Below are positions 52,606 to 59,912 of a DNA stretch of 64,000 nt, piece by piece. The translations under genes were made by a program, and so were the position numbers. Numbering within the stretch: the stretch's first letter is position 1; each line of letters opens with the position of its first letter. Under the pieces are notes generated by a model. The model did not search any database. It saw only the letters and a list, made by a program, of their open reading frames with translations, and had not been told where the DNA came from. Origin of the DNA: Gammaproteobacteria bacterium (lineage in GTDB: Bacteria > Pseudomonadota > Gammaproteobacteria > Eutrophobiales > Eutrophobiaceae). The DNA is taken from contig SCUJ01000008.1 of NCBI GenBank assembly GCA_004297165.1, positions 372,001 through 436,000 on the forward strand, read 5' to 3'.

Positions 52606-52686
52606 TTGGACTAACTAGGGATTTATGGACATCTCGTCCGAAAAGATACTACAGAGGTGAGGGTGGACATCCGTGAAACCTCCTTA

Positions 52687-53082
52687 TCAGATCGCGATCA
52701 CCGGGGGATCCGTCGAATCATCACGGCCCGCGCGCCGTGACAGAGTGGTGTCGAAGGTGGCGAAATCATCGCAGCCGGCGGCAAGCGTGTGGTGCAGCGC
52801 GTCAGCGAAGTCCCAGCCTTGCCGCAATTTCGTGGCTGCCGCGACAACGGCCGCCTGCTCGCCGACAACGGCATTTTCCAGCATCGCGAGCTTTTCCATT
52901 GCGCCCGCAATCGCTTTGGGTGAATACCCATACCGCGAGCGCAGCACCCACTCCAGTTCAAGGATGACCGTTACCGGGATATACACCGGCTGCGCGTTCA
53001 GGCAGGCTTCTGCGCGCCGGCCCTGTGCCGCGTCATCCTGCACCAGGGCGCGCACGAGCACGTTGGTATCCAGGGCGCGCAC
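52687..53082 (-). CDS. VapC-like PIN-domain toxin
   Basis: 131 aa PIN ribonuclease. Acidic cluster: Asp5 in ALDTNVLVR, Glu42/44 in VILELEWVL, Asp in DFADALHHTLA and in FATFDTTLSR. Start codon GTG 53082, four bases after the antitoxin stop, so translation is coupled. The family cleaves RNA, often tRNA or rRNA, when the antitoxin is degraded. VapC subtype and target not determinable. Confidence 0.9.
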   Translation of the reverse strand: MRALDTNVLVRALVQDDAAQGRRAEACLNAQPVYIPVTVILELEWVLRSRYGYSPKAIAGAMEKLAMLENAVVGEQAAVVAAATKLRQGWDFADALHHTLAAGCDDFATFDTTLSRRAGRDDSTDPPVIAI

Positions 53083-53086
53083 ACCG

Positions 53087-53323
53087 TCAGTCCTTGTAGC
53101 CCGTGACCCGCATATCCTTCACGGCCACCCGTGGGCCGGAATACTTGAGGATGGCCTGGATCTCGGCCAGCTTCGTTGTATGCTTGACCGGCGCCGGGGT
53201 GATGCGCGCGCCTTTGCCTTCGACACGGATTTCGACACGCATTCCAGGCTTCAAACCGAGTGCCTTCCGCACGGCGGCGGGAAGGACGATCTGCCCCTTG
53301 GTTGACACAAGCACGGCGTTCAT
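53087..53323 (-). CDS. AbrB/SpoVT-type antitoxin
   Basis: 78 aa with a swapped-hairpin AbrB DNA-binding domain: MNAVLVSTKGQIVLPAAVRKALGLKPGMRVEIRVEG. The C-terminal tail (AILKYSGPRVAVKDMRV) would bind the toxin. ATG 53323 has GGAG six bases upstream, provided by codons following an alternative ATG at 53335. Precedes the PIN toxin; family members repress their own operon. No clear operator was found upstream. Confidence 0.9.
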   Translation of the reverse strand: MNAVLVSTKGQIVLPAAVRKALGLKPGMRVEIRVEGKGARITPAPVKHTTKLAEIQAILKYSGPRVAVKDMRVTGYKD

Positions 53324-53563
53324 CACCCGCTCCATAAGTTTTACCAGGTAGGTATTTTACACCAGCCGACATTGCAGGCCAAGCGTGCGGCGTCTGGTTT
53401 CAGGGAAAAGGGCTCGAATCCGAAAACGTCATTAACCTGCCATGCGACGCGCAGCACTTCGGAGATACACAAGAGGCCCGCTGCCGCAGTCATATTCCGC
53501 GTGGGCACAAACGGCGTGCCCACCCTACGTTTTTTTACTCGACACTGCCCGCGATATCCTTGT
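53324..53563. other. Gene-free spacer with palindromic repeat
   Basis: About 240 bp between the antitoxin gene and arsC. Apart from the palindrome at 53501-53536 no conserved element was recognised; reading frames across it look random. Confidence 0.5.
53501..53536 (+). repeat. REP-like palindrome
   Basis: Perfect 8-bp arms GTGGGCAC (53501-53508) and GTGCCCAC (53516-53523) around AAACGGC, followed by CCTACG and seven T (53530-53536). No plus-strand gene precedes it, so a terminator role is unlikely. The sequence style matches short dispersed palindromes common in proteobacterial genomes. Confidence 0.75.
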
Positions 53564-54010
53564 TCAGCACGCAAGCCCCAGGGCGGCGCGCACGGCGGGA
53601 ACGAGCCGGGCGCGGAGGTCATCGCGCACCTTTACGAAGCCTTCCAGCGGTTCGCCGAACGGATCGTGAAAAGGCAGGTGGATGGTTTGCGCCGCGCCCG
53701 GAAACACCGGACACGAATCGCGGGCGTTGTCGCACACCGTCACCACGAGATCGACGGGCTCACCCATGACGGCATCGATGCCTTTGGGATAGAGGCCGGC
53801 GGTGGGCAGACCGGCGAGTTCGAGCGCTTCGATGGCGCCGGAGGAGACCTCGAAATGAGGATGCGAGCCCGCGGACAGCGCCCGGACCCGGTCCGCGAGA
53901 TCGTGATTGAGGATGACCTCGGCCATCTGCGAGCGGCAGGAGTTGCCGGTGCAGATTACCAGGACTGTCTTCGGCGCGGCTGACGGACCGCCGGGGTCGG
54001 GTTTGTTCAT
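53564..54010 (-). CDS. Low-molecular-weight phosphatase-type arsenate reductase
   Basis: About 148 aa. CX5R loop CTGNSCRS near residue 20, and a second cysteine motif VTVCDNARDSCPVFPG that resembles the thioredoxin-coupled ArsC relay. HLPFHDPFGEPLEGF contains the catalytic Asp loop. Predicted to reduce arsenate to arsenite; a protein-tyrosine phosphatase role is possible. Start ATG 54010. No arsR or arsB is adjacent, so this is an isolated gene. Divergent from phhB. Confidence 0.85.
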   Translation of the reverse strand: MNKPDPGGPSAAPKTVLVICTGNSCRSQMAEVILNHDLADRVRALSAGSHPHFEVSSGAIEALELAGLPTAGLYPKGIDAVMGEPVDLVVTVCDNARDSCPVFPGAAQTIHLPFHDPFGEPLEGFVKVRDDLRARLVPAVRAALGLAC

Positions 54011-54103
54011 GATTCGAATAGTATTGAATTCCTCGGTCACTGCCAACGCCGTTGAAAGCCTGCCATAATGATTAATGAAAATTCATATTATAGCGGGGCG
54101 CAT

Positions 54104-54445
54104 ATGACCGATTTAATCCATGAAAAATGTGAGGCCTGCCGGGCCGGGGCGCCGGTTGTGACCAGCCGGGAGATGGATGAATTATTGCCGCAGATCCCGG
54201 ACTGGCGCGTGCTGGAGGAATCCGGCGTGAAGCGCCTCGTCCGCACCTATAAATTCCCCGATTTCCTCGCGGCGCTGGCTTTCACCAACCGGGTCGGGGA
54301 ACTGGCGGAGGCGGAAGGGCATCATCCCGCGCTGCTGACCGAGTGGGGCAAGGTCACGGTCAGTTGGTGGACGCACAAGATCAAGGGTCTGCACCGCAAT
54401 GACTTCATCATGGCGGCCCGAACGGACGTCCTCGGCAGGAATTGA
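54104..54445 (+). CDS. phhB: Pterin-4-alpha-carbinolamine dehydratase
   Basis: Dehydrates the pterin intermediate of aromatic hydroxylases; about 113 aa. Visible: [28 protein letters not shown] and [48 protein letters not shown], with the catalytic His pair. ATG 54104 matches PhhB proteins; an upstream in-frame ATG (54068) would add 12 residues. No phenylalanine hydroxylase is beside it. Its stop abuts the ATG of the next gene. Confidence 0.93.
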   Translation: MTDLIHEKCEACRAGAPVVTSREMDELLPQIPDWRVLEESGVKRLVRTYKFPDFLAALAFTNRVGELAEAEGHHPALLTEWGKVTVSWWTHKIKGLHRNDFIMAARTDVLGRN

Positions 54446-54826
54446 ATGAGCAATCCAAAGATATTCTGCTGGAAGTGCGGGCAGGCACAGGAGGATATCC
54501 TGCTGCCGCTCGCGCGACTGGCGAAATGCAAAAACTGTCATGCCGATCTGCATTGTTGCCGGGAGTGCCGCTTCTTCGACACCACGGTCAGCAAACAATG
54601 TCGCGAACCGGTCGCAGAAGAAGTGCAGGACAAGAAGCGCGCCAATTTCTGCGGCTACTTGGAGCCCATCCCCTCTGCACATAAAACGTCGGGCGCAGAT
54701 AAGAAGACCGATGACATGGCTGGACTCGCGGATCTCTTCGGACTCAAATCGGATGCCGGTACTTCCAACAAGAATGATGCCGACGAGGCGCGGCGCAAGC
54801 TGGAGGATCTGTTTCGAAAGGATTGA
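54446..54826 (+). CDS. Small zinc-ribbon protein of unknown function
   Basis: 126 aa with a cysteine-rich N-terminal half: FCWKCGQ, CKNCHADLHCCRECRFFD, and QCREPVAEEVQDKKRANFCGYLEP. The pattern predicts one or two structural zinc sites. The rest is Lys/Asp-rich and disordered (TSGADKKTDDMAGLADLFG, DADEARRKLEDLFRK). Starts immediately after the phhB stop and ends 1 bp from the trpC stop (convergent). Likely a conserved orf; function unrecognised. Confidence 0.8.
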   Translation: MSNPKIFCWKCGQAQEDILLPLARLAKCKNCHADLHCCRECRFFDTTVSKQCREPVAEEVQDKKRANFCGYLEPIPSAHKTSGADKKTDDMAGLADLFGLKSDAGTSNKNDADEARRKLEDLFRKD

Positions 54827-54827
54827 T

Positions 54828-55628
54828 CTACAACTCGAACAACTCTCTGAGCCTCTCACCCGGATCCGGCGCGCTCATGAAGGCCTCGCCCACGAGGAAG
54901 GCATTGACCCCCCGCAGACGCAGGGTCCTGACATCTTCCACAGTGCGGATGCCGCTCTCCGTTACCACAGTCCGATCCGGAAAAATGTCCTTCAATAAAC
55001 CGGTCGTCGTCTCCAGGCTGGTCACAAAGGTGCGCAGATCGCGGTTGTTGATCCCGATAAGCGGGGTGCGCAGCATCAGCGCCCGCGAGAGTTCCTCGCG
55101 ATTATGCACCTCCGGCAGCACGTCCATGCCGAGATCGAGGGCGAGACTTGCGAGTTCCCGCAGACTGGCATCGTCGAGGGCCGCCACGATGAGCAGTACG
55201 CAATCCGCCCCGAGCGCGCGGGCTTCGACAACCTGATACGGATCGATGATGAAATCCTTGCGCAACACCGGCAAGGAACAAGCCGCCCGCGCCTGCCGCA
55301 GATGCTCGTCGCTCCCCCGGAAATATTGCTCATCGGTGAGGACGGAGAGACAACTTGCCCCGGCCCTGGCATAGGATTTTGCGATCGTCGCCGGGTCGTA
55401 ATCCTCCCGGATCAGCCCTTTGCTCGGCGAGGCCCGCTTGCTCTCGGCGATGATCGCGGGCCTGCCGGCCTCGATGTTCTTGCGAATCGCCGCAAAAAAT
55501 CCGCGCGGCGTGTCCTGATCCCGCGCCATCCTGCGTAGCTCCGCGATATCGACGCGGGCGCTCCGTTCTTTGACCTCGGCATGCTTGGTCGCGAGGATCC
55601 GCTGGAGGATATCGGCCTGACCGGACAC
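54828..55628 (-). CDS. trpC: Indole-3-glycerol phosphate synthase
   Basis: 266 aa TIM-barrel forming indole-glycerol phosphate. Visible: [91 protein letters not shown] and [12 protein letters not shown]. Start codon GTG 55628, four bases after trpD. Monofunctional, not fused to TrpF. Confidence 0.97.
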   Translation of the reverse strand: MSGQADILQRILATKHAEVKERSARVDIAELRRMARDQDTPRGFFAAIRKNIEAGRPAIIAESKRASPSKGLIREDYDPATIAKSYARAGASCLSVLTDEQYFRGSDEHLRQARAACSLPVLRKDFIIDPYQVVEARALGADCVLLIVAALDDASLRELASLALDLGMDVLPEVHNREELSRALMLRTPLIGINNRDLRTFVTSLETTTGLLKDIFPDRTVVTESGIRTVEDVRTLRLRGVNAFLVGEAFMSAPDPGERLRELFEL

Positions 55629-55632
55629 GTCG

Positions 55633-56664
55633 TTATCCTTTACTTGCCTCGAATGACTGGCTCAGCGCCGCAAGTTCGTCGAGTTTCTTTTTGGCCGCGC
55701 CTGATGCGAGTGTGTCCGAAGCGAGTTGCACACCTGTCTTGATGCTGTTGCTTTGTCCGGCCACATACAACGCAGCGCCGGCATTCAGCAACACGATGTC
55801 CCGGGCCGGACCGGGCCGGTTGTCGAGGACGCTGCGGATGAGCTCAAGGCTCCGGGTCACGTTTTCCACCCGCAGATCGGCGAGACTGGTCGTGGGGATG
55901 CCGAAATCCTCGGGCGATATGCGATAGGTCTGCACCTCTCCTGCTGCGAGTTCCGCGACCTGCGTCGGGGCCGCGCAACTGATCTCATCGAGACCGTCCT
56001 CGGCATGTACGATCAGGGCGCGCTCGCTGCCCAGCCGTTGCAGCACGCGGGCCAGGTTCTCCACGAGATGGGGCGCATAGACCCCGATCAGATGACGCTT
56101 CACGCCGGCCGGGTTGGTGAGCGGGCCGAGGACATTTAAGATGGTGCGGACCCCGAGTTCCCGCCGGGGCGCGGCCGCATGCCGCATCGCCCCGTGATGC
56201 CGGGCGGCGAACATGAACCCGATCCCGGCGCGATCCACGCAAACGCCGACCTGATCCGGCGTGAGCTCGATGTTCACGCCCGCGGCCTCCAGGAGATCGG
56301 CGCTGCCGCAGGGGCTCGAGGCCGCGCGGTTGCCGTGCTTTGCCACCCGGCCGCCGGCCGCCGCGACGACGAGGGCGGCCACGGTGGAGATATTGAAGGT
56401 GCCGCTGCCATCGCCGCCGGTGCCGACGATATCGACGGCATCGGCTGCCGCAATCGTCACGCGCGCGGAGAGTTCCCGCATCACCGTGGCCGCCGCCGCG
56501 ATCTCCTCCACCGTCTCGCCCTTCATCCTGAGCGCGATGAGAAAGCCGCCGATCTGGGCGGGCGTCGCCTCGCCCCGCATGATGGTTCCCATCGCCGCGC
56601 GCATCTCGGCGTCAGTGAGGTTGCCCCGGTCGCTGACCTTAGCGATCGCCTGCTTGATATCCAT
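55633..56664 (-). CDS. trpD: Anthranilate phosphoribosyltransferase
   Basis: Uses PRPP and anthranilate; about 343 aa. Visible: [54 protein letters not shown], the PRPP and anthranilate loops, [14 protein letters not shown] and [14 protein letters not shown]. Start ATG 56664 ([14 protein letters not shown]); the frame stays open upstream but overlaps trpG in another frame. Between trpG (8 bp) and trpC (4 bp). Confidence 0.97.
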   Translation of the reverse strand: MDIKQAIAKVSDRGNLTDAEMRAAMGTIMRGEATPAQIGGFLIALRMKGETVEEIAAAATVMRELSARVTIAAADAVDIVGTGGDGSGTFNISTVAALVVAAAGGRVAKHGNRAASSPCGSADLLEAAGVNIELTPDQVGVCVDRAGIGFMFAARHHGAMRHAAAPRRELGVRTILNVLGPLTNPAGVKRHLIGVYAPHLVENLARVLQRLGSERALIVHAEDGLDEISCAAPTQVAELAAGEVQTYRISPEDFGIPTTSLADLRVENVTRSLELIRSVLDNRPGPARDIVLLNAGAALYVAGQSNSIKTGVQLASDTLASGAAKKKLDELAALSQSFEASKG

Positions 56665-56672
56665 GCCTGAAT

Positions 56673-57254
56673 TCAGCCGGGGAGGTTCAGGAAATTCCGC
56701 AACAGGTCGTGACCGTGTTGAGTGAGGATGGATTCGGGATGGAATTGCACCCCATAAATCGGAAAGGTCTTGTGCCGCAGCCCCATGATCTCCAGCCGAT
56801 CCTGTTCGTCGCGGGTCCAGGCCGTGACCTCCAGGCAGTCCGGCAGGGTCTCGGGTTCCACCACCAGGGAATGATAACGGGTGGCGGTGAAGGGCGAAGG
56901 CAGGCCGCGGAACAGGTCCGTGTCGTTGTGCTCGATCTCGGAGGTCTTGCCGTGCATGATGCGGTGGGCGTGCACCACGCGCCCGCCGAAGACCTGGCCG
57001 ATGCTTTGGTGGCCGAGGCAGACGCCGAGGATGGGCGTCTCGCCCTTGAAGGTTTCCACGGTCGCGAGCGAGATCCCGGCCTCGTTGGGCGTGCATGGGC
57101 CGGGCGAGATGACGATGCGCGCCGGCCGCATCGCGCGCACCTCGGCGACCGTGCATTCGTCGTTGCGGATCACCTTCACCTCCTCGCCCAGTTCGCCGAG
57201 ATACTGCACCAGGTTCCAGGTGAAGGAATCGTAATTGTCGATCATCAGCAGCAT
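56673..57254 (-). CDS. trpG: Anthranilate synthase glutamine amidotransferase subunit
   Basis: 193 aa class I glutaminase supplying ammonia to TrpE. N-terminal [39 protein letters not shown], catalytic Cys in [16 protein letters not shown], and [16 protein letters not shown] with the catalytic His/Glu. In many bacteria it also serves PabB. trpE is not adjacent; upstream lies the divergent rmuC, so trpE must be elsewhere. Confidence 0.97.
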   Translation of the reverse strand: MLLMIDNYDSFTWNLVQYLGELGEEVKVIRNDECTVAEVRAMRPARIVISPGPCTPNEAGISLATVETFKGETPILGVCLGHQSIGQVFGGRVVHAHRIMHGKTSEIEHNDTDLFRGLPSPFTATRYHSLVVEPETLPDCLEVTAWTRDEQDRLEIMGLRHKTFPIYGVQFHPESILTQHGHDLLRNFLNLPG

Positions 57255-57404
57255 AGTGTGGGCTCGCAGCCCCGACCGGGGCGTGACAATGGCCCGCGAT
57301 TATCGCATAAATGACCGCGACTGGGAGGATCGCCGTAGCTACAAAACGGCGCTTCCGGTTCTGGCGCCGGAGCAGATGTGGGACTACTATTCCCAACAGC
57401 TTGC

Positions 57405-57428
57405 AGGGGCGAAAGATTTTTCGCCCCT
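57405..57428. repeat. Palindromic repeat upstream of rmuC
   Basis: Perfect 10-bp arms AGGGGCGAAA (57405-57414) and TTTCGCCCCT (57419-57428) around a 4-nt loop, ending in ACGG. It lies in the trpG-rmuC divergent gap and resembles small dispersed palindromes; a role as a leader hairpin of rmuC is possible. Confidence 0.7.
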
Positions 57429-57465
57429 ACGGATCGATTCCACAGTCCCGGAAGGAGTAATAATA

Positions 57466-58947
57466 ATGAACGAATTGCTGATCTACCTCCTCGGCGGCCT
57501 GGCAGCCGGCGCCATCATAGGCTGGTTCGTGCGGGGACTCGCCCTCAAGGAGCGGCTCGCCTCACTGCAAGGGCAGTTATCGGATCTCGATCACGAACAC
57601 GCGGAGCTACAGACCGAACGGGCTCGCCTCGTCGAGGCCCATCGGCAGGAGACCGAGCGTCGCGCCCAGGCCGAGGAGCGCGCCTCGCGTCTCCCGGCGC
57701 TCGAACACAAACTTGCGGAACAGGATAGCCTCATGTCCCGCGCCTCGACGAAGATCGCCGAGCTCACCACCCTCCTCGCCGAGGAACGCAAGTCCGCCGG
57801 CGAGAAGCTGGCCTTGCTGAACGAGGCGCAACAGAAGCTTGCCGACGCCTTCAAGGCCCTCTCAGCCGATGCCCTGAAAAGCAACAACCAGTCCTTCCTC
57901 GATCTGGCGAAATCCGCCCTCGAAAAATTTCAGGAAGGCGCCCGGACCGATCTGGAGACCCGCCAGATGGCGGTGGGCGAACTGGTGCGTCCGTTGCGGG
58001 AGTCCCTGGAAAAAGTCGAGGGCAAACTCGGGGAACTGGAAATCGCGAGGGTCCATGCCTACTCGGCCCTTTCCGAACAACTCAAGGGTCTGGTCGAGAC
58101 GCACCTCCCATTGCTGCACAACGAGACCGCCAATCTCGTCAAGGCCCTGCGCCAGCCGACCGTGCGCGGACGCTGGGGGGAGATTCAGTTGCAACGCGTG
58201 GTCGAGATGGCCGGGATGCTGGACCATTGCGATTTCCTCGAACAGGAATCGCGCGAGGGCGAGGATGGCCGGCTGCGCCCGGATATGATCGTCCGCCTGC
58301 CGGGCGGCAAACAGGTGGTGGTGGACGCCAAGGCCCCGATAGCGGCCTATCTGGAGGCGATGGACGCGACCGATGAGGCGACGCAGCAGGCCCGGCTCGC
58401 CGATCACGCCCGCCAGGTGCGCAATCATATGACCAATCTCGGCCGCAAGGCCTATTGGGAGCACTTCGATCCGACGCCGGAATTCGTGGTGCTGTTCCTG
58501 CCCGGCGAGATGTTCTTCAGCGCCGCCCTGCAACAGGACCCCGGTCTTATCGAATACGGCGTCAACGAGAAGGTCATCCCGGCGACGCCGACGACGCTCA
58601 TCGCCCTGCTGCGCGCCGTCGCCTATGGCTGGCGGCAGGAGGCCATCGCCCGCAACGCGCAGGAACTCAGCGATCTCGGCAAGGATCTCTACAAGCGTCT
58701 CGGCGATCTCGCCGAGCACTGGGTCGGCGTCGGCAAGGGACTCGATCGCGCCCTCGACGCCTACAACCGGGCCACGGGCACCCTCGAATCCCGCGTCCTC
58801 GTCTCCGCGCGCCGGTTCCGCGACCTCGGCTCAGCCCCGGCCGACACAGTCATCGAGGTGCTGGAACCGCTCGATCACGCCCCGCGCAACCTGCAGGCGC
58901 CGGAGATGAGTGAACAATTGAAAGAAGATCCGGAGAACGTCAGGTAA
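57466..58947 (+). CDS. rmuC: DNA recombination protein RmuC
   Basis: About 493 aa. N-terminal membrane helix (LLIYLLGGLAAGAIIGWFVRGL), a long coiled coil (about 25-200), and the C-terminal RmuC nuclease-like domain with RGRWGEIQLQRVVEMAGMLDHCDF, PDMIVRLPGGKQVVVDAKAPIAAYLEAMDA, and PATPTTLIALLRAVAYGWRQE. AAGGAG lies eight bases before ATG 57466; the frame continues upstream through trpG's leader and is not used. Proposed role: limits inversions between short repeats. Confidence 0.94.
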   Translation: MNELLIYLLGGLAAGAIIGWFVRGLALKERLASLQGQLSDLDHEHAELQTERARLVEAHRQETERRAQAEERASRLPALEHKLAEQDSLMSRASTKIAELTTLLAEERKSAGEKLALLNEAQQKLADAFKALSADALKSNNQSFLDLAKSALEKFQEGARTDLETRQMAVGELVRPLRESLEKVEGKLGELEIARVHAYSALSEQLKGLVETHLPLLHNETANLVKALRQPTVRGRWGEIQLQRVVEMAGMLDHCDFLEQESREGEDGRLRPDMIVRLPGGKQVVVDAKAPIAAYLEAMDATDEATQQARLADHARQVRNHMTNLGRKAYWEHFDPTPEFVVLFLPGEMFFSAALQQDPGLIEYGVNEKVIPATPTTLIALLRAVAYGWRQEAIARNAQELSDLGKDLYKRLGDLAEHWVGVGKGLDRALDAYNRATGTLESRVLVSARRFRDLGSAPADTVIEVLEPLDHAPRNLQAPEMSEQLKEDPENVR

Positions 58948-58970
58948 AAAAAAGGGCCGGATGCCGGCCC
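58946..58970 (-). terminator. Intrinsic terminator of the outer-membrane protein gene
   Basis: Hairpin GGGCCGG-ATG-CCGGCCC (58954-58970) next to an A run at 58946-58953, i.e. eight T after the stem on the minus strand. It lies 29 bases past the stop of the minus-strand beta-barrel gene, and touches the rmuC stop. Confidence 0.8.
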
Positions 58971-58999
58971 CTCGTTTGAAGACTACTAACTACTAATCG

Positions 59000-59614
59000 T
59001 TACGGCAAGTTGAAGTTGTATTGCACGCCGACGCTGAACAGGTCCAGATCGGAACCGCCGACATCGAACGCGCGTTCCCATTCGGCGCGGAAGGTAATAT
59101 TTTCGGTGTGGTGGTATTTGCCGCCGATGCCGAAATGCACATCGGTGTCGTCATCGTCAGCGCTCACAGTGACGCCTGAGACACTGGCGCTGCCATCGGC
59201 GTTCCAGACCAATACGCCAAGCTTGCCGAACACATCCAGTTGTTCGTTGATGGGATAGCTGAGGGTGCCGGAAGCCGTGAATCCATCGACATCGACGCTG
59301 GCGCTCCCCGTGGCGGCTGCTGGCGCGGTCACGCTAAAAGCCGTATCCACTGCCCCAAGGTTCACATAGCCGATTTCCGCGCCGAAATACTGGTTGAAAT
59401 TGTAGCCGCCGAAGAATTTCCAGCCGAGGTCCTCATCATCGATGTCGACAGTCCCCGTCAAGCCCGCATTCGTGAGGATGCTTTGCATCTCCGCTTCATC
59501 CTGATCGAGGTTCGCATAGCCCAGGGAACCGCCGACGTAGAAGCCGGGTTCCTGCGCCATCGCGCCCGCGGAAAAAACAGAAGTCATGATGATACCGATT
59601 AAGCGTTTATCCAT
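59000..59614 (-). CDS. OmpA-like outer-membrane beta-barrel protein
   Basis: 204 aa with signal peptide (IGIIMTSVFSAGAMA) and a mature start QEPGFYVGGSLGYANLDQDE. Alternating strands follow, with GWKFFGGYNFNQYFGAEIGYVNL, SASVDVDGFTASGTLSYPINEQLDVFGKLGVLVWN, GIGGKYHHTENITFRAEWERAFDV and the terminal VGVQYNFNLP. This is the 8-stranded OmpA/OmpW-like transmembrane barrel, without a C-terminal peptidoglycan domain. GGGAG lies about nine bases before ATG 59614. Monocistronic, with its own terminator. Confidence 0.88.
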   Translation of the reverse strand: MDKRLIGIIMTSVFSAGAMAQEPGFYVGGSLGYANLDQDEAEMQSILTNAGLTGTVDIDDEDLGWKFFGGYNFNQYFGAEIGYVNLGAVDTAFSVTAPAAATGSASVDVDGFTASGTLSYPINEQLDVFGKLGVLVWNADGSASVSGVTVSADDDDTDVHFGIGGKYHHTENITFRAEWERAFDVGGSDLDLFSVGVQYNFNLP

Positions 59615-59912
59615 TGATTGTCACTCCCAAAGAAAGTTGATTTATATATCTGTTGATTTTTTCAACGGCGCAATTCTGAAAAGATCCTTTCCCCCTGTCA
59701 ATCAGCCAGACTCGAAAAAATCAGCCCGGAATCGCGCCGCAAACATTGACAGCCCACTTTCGCCGGAGTTCCCGGCGGTTCGAGATTCACGGCGAGGTTG
59801 CGCATGGCGAAACATCCATGACTGCTGTTCCAAACCGATACGCATCTGCCTTATCATTGCCGGACACCGGACACGCTGTTACTGTTAATCGATGATGGGT
59901 ATGATGAGATTG

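Noticed and set aside
53372-53983. Plus-strand frame opposite arsC
   Set aside because: Antisense to a gene with clear catalytic motifs; its N-terminal part crosses the palindrome.
56665-57396. Upstream extension of trpD
   Set aside because: Lies over trpG in another frame; the TrpD N-terminus begins at 56664.
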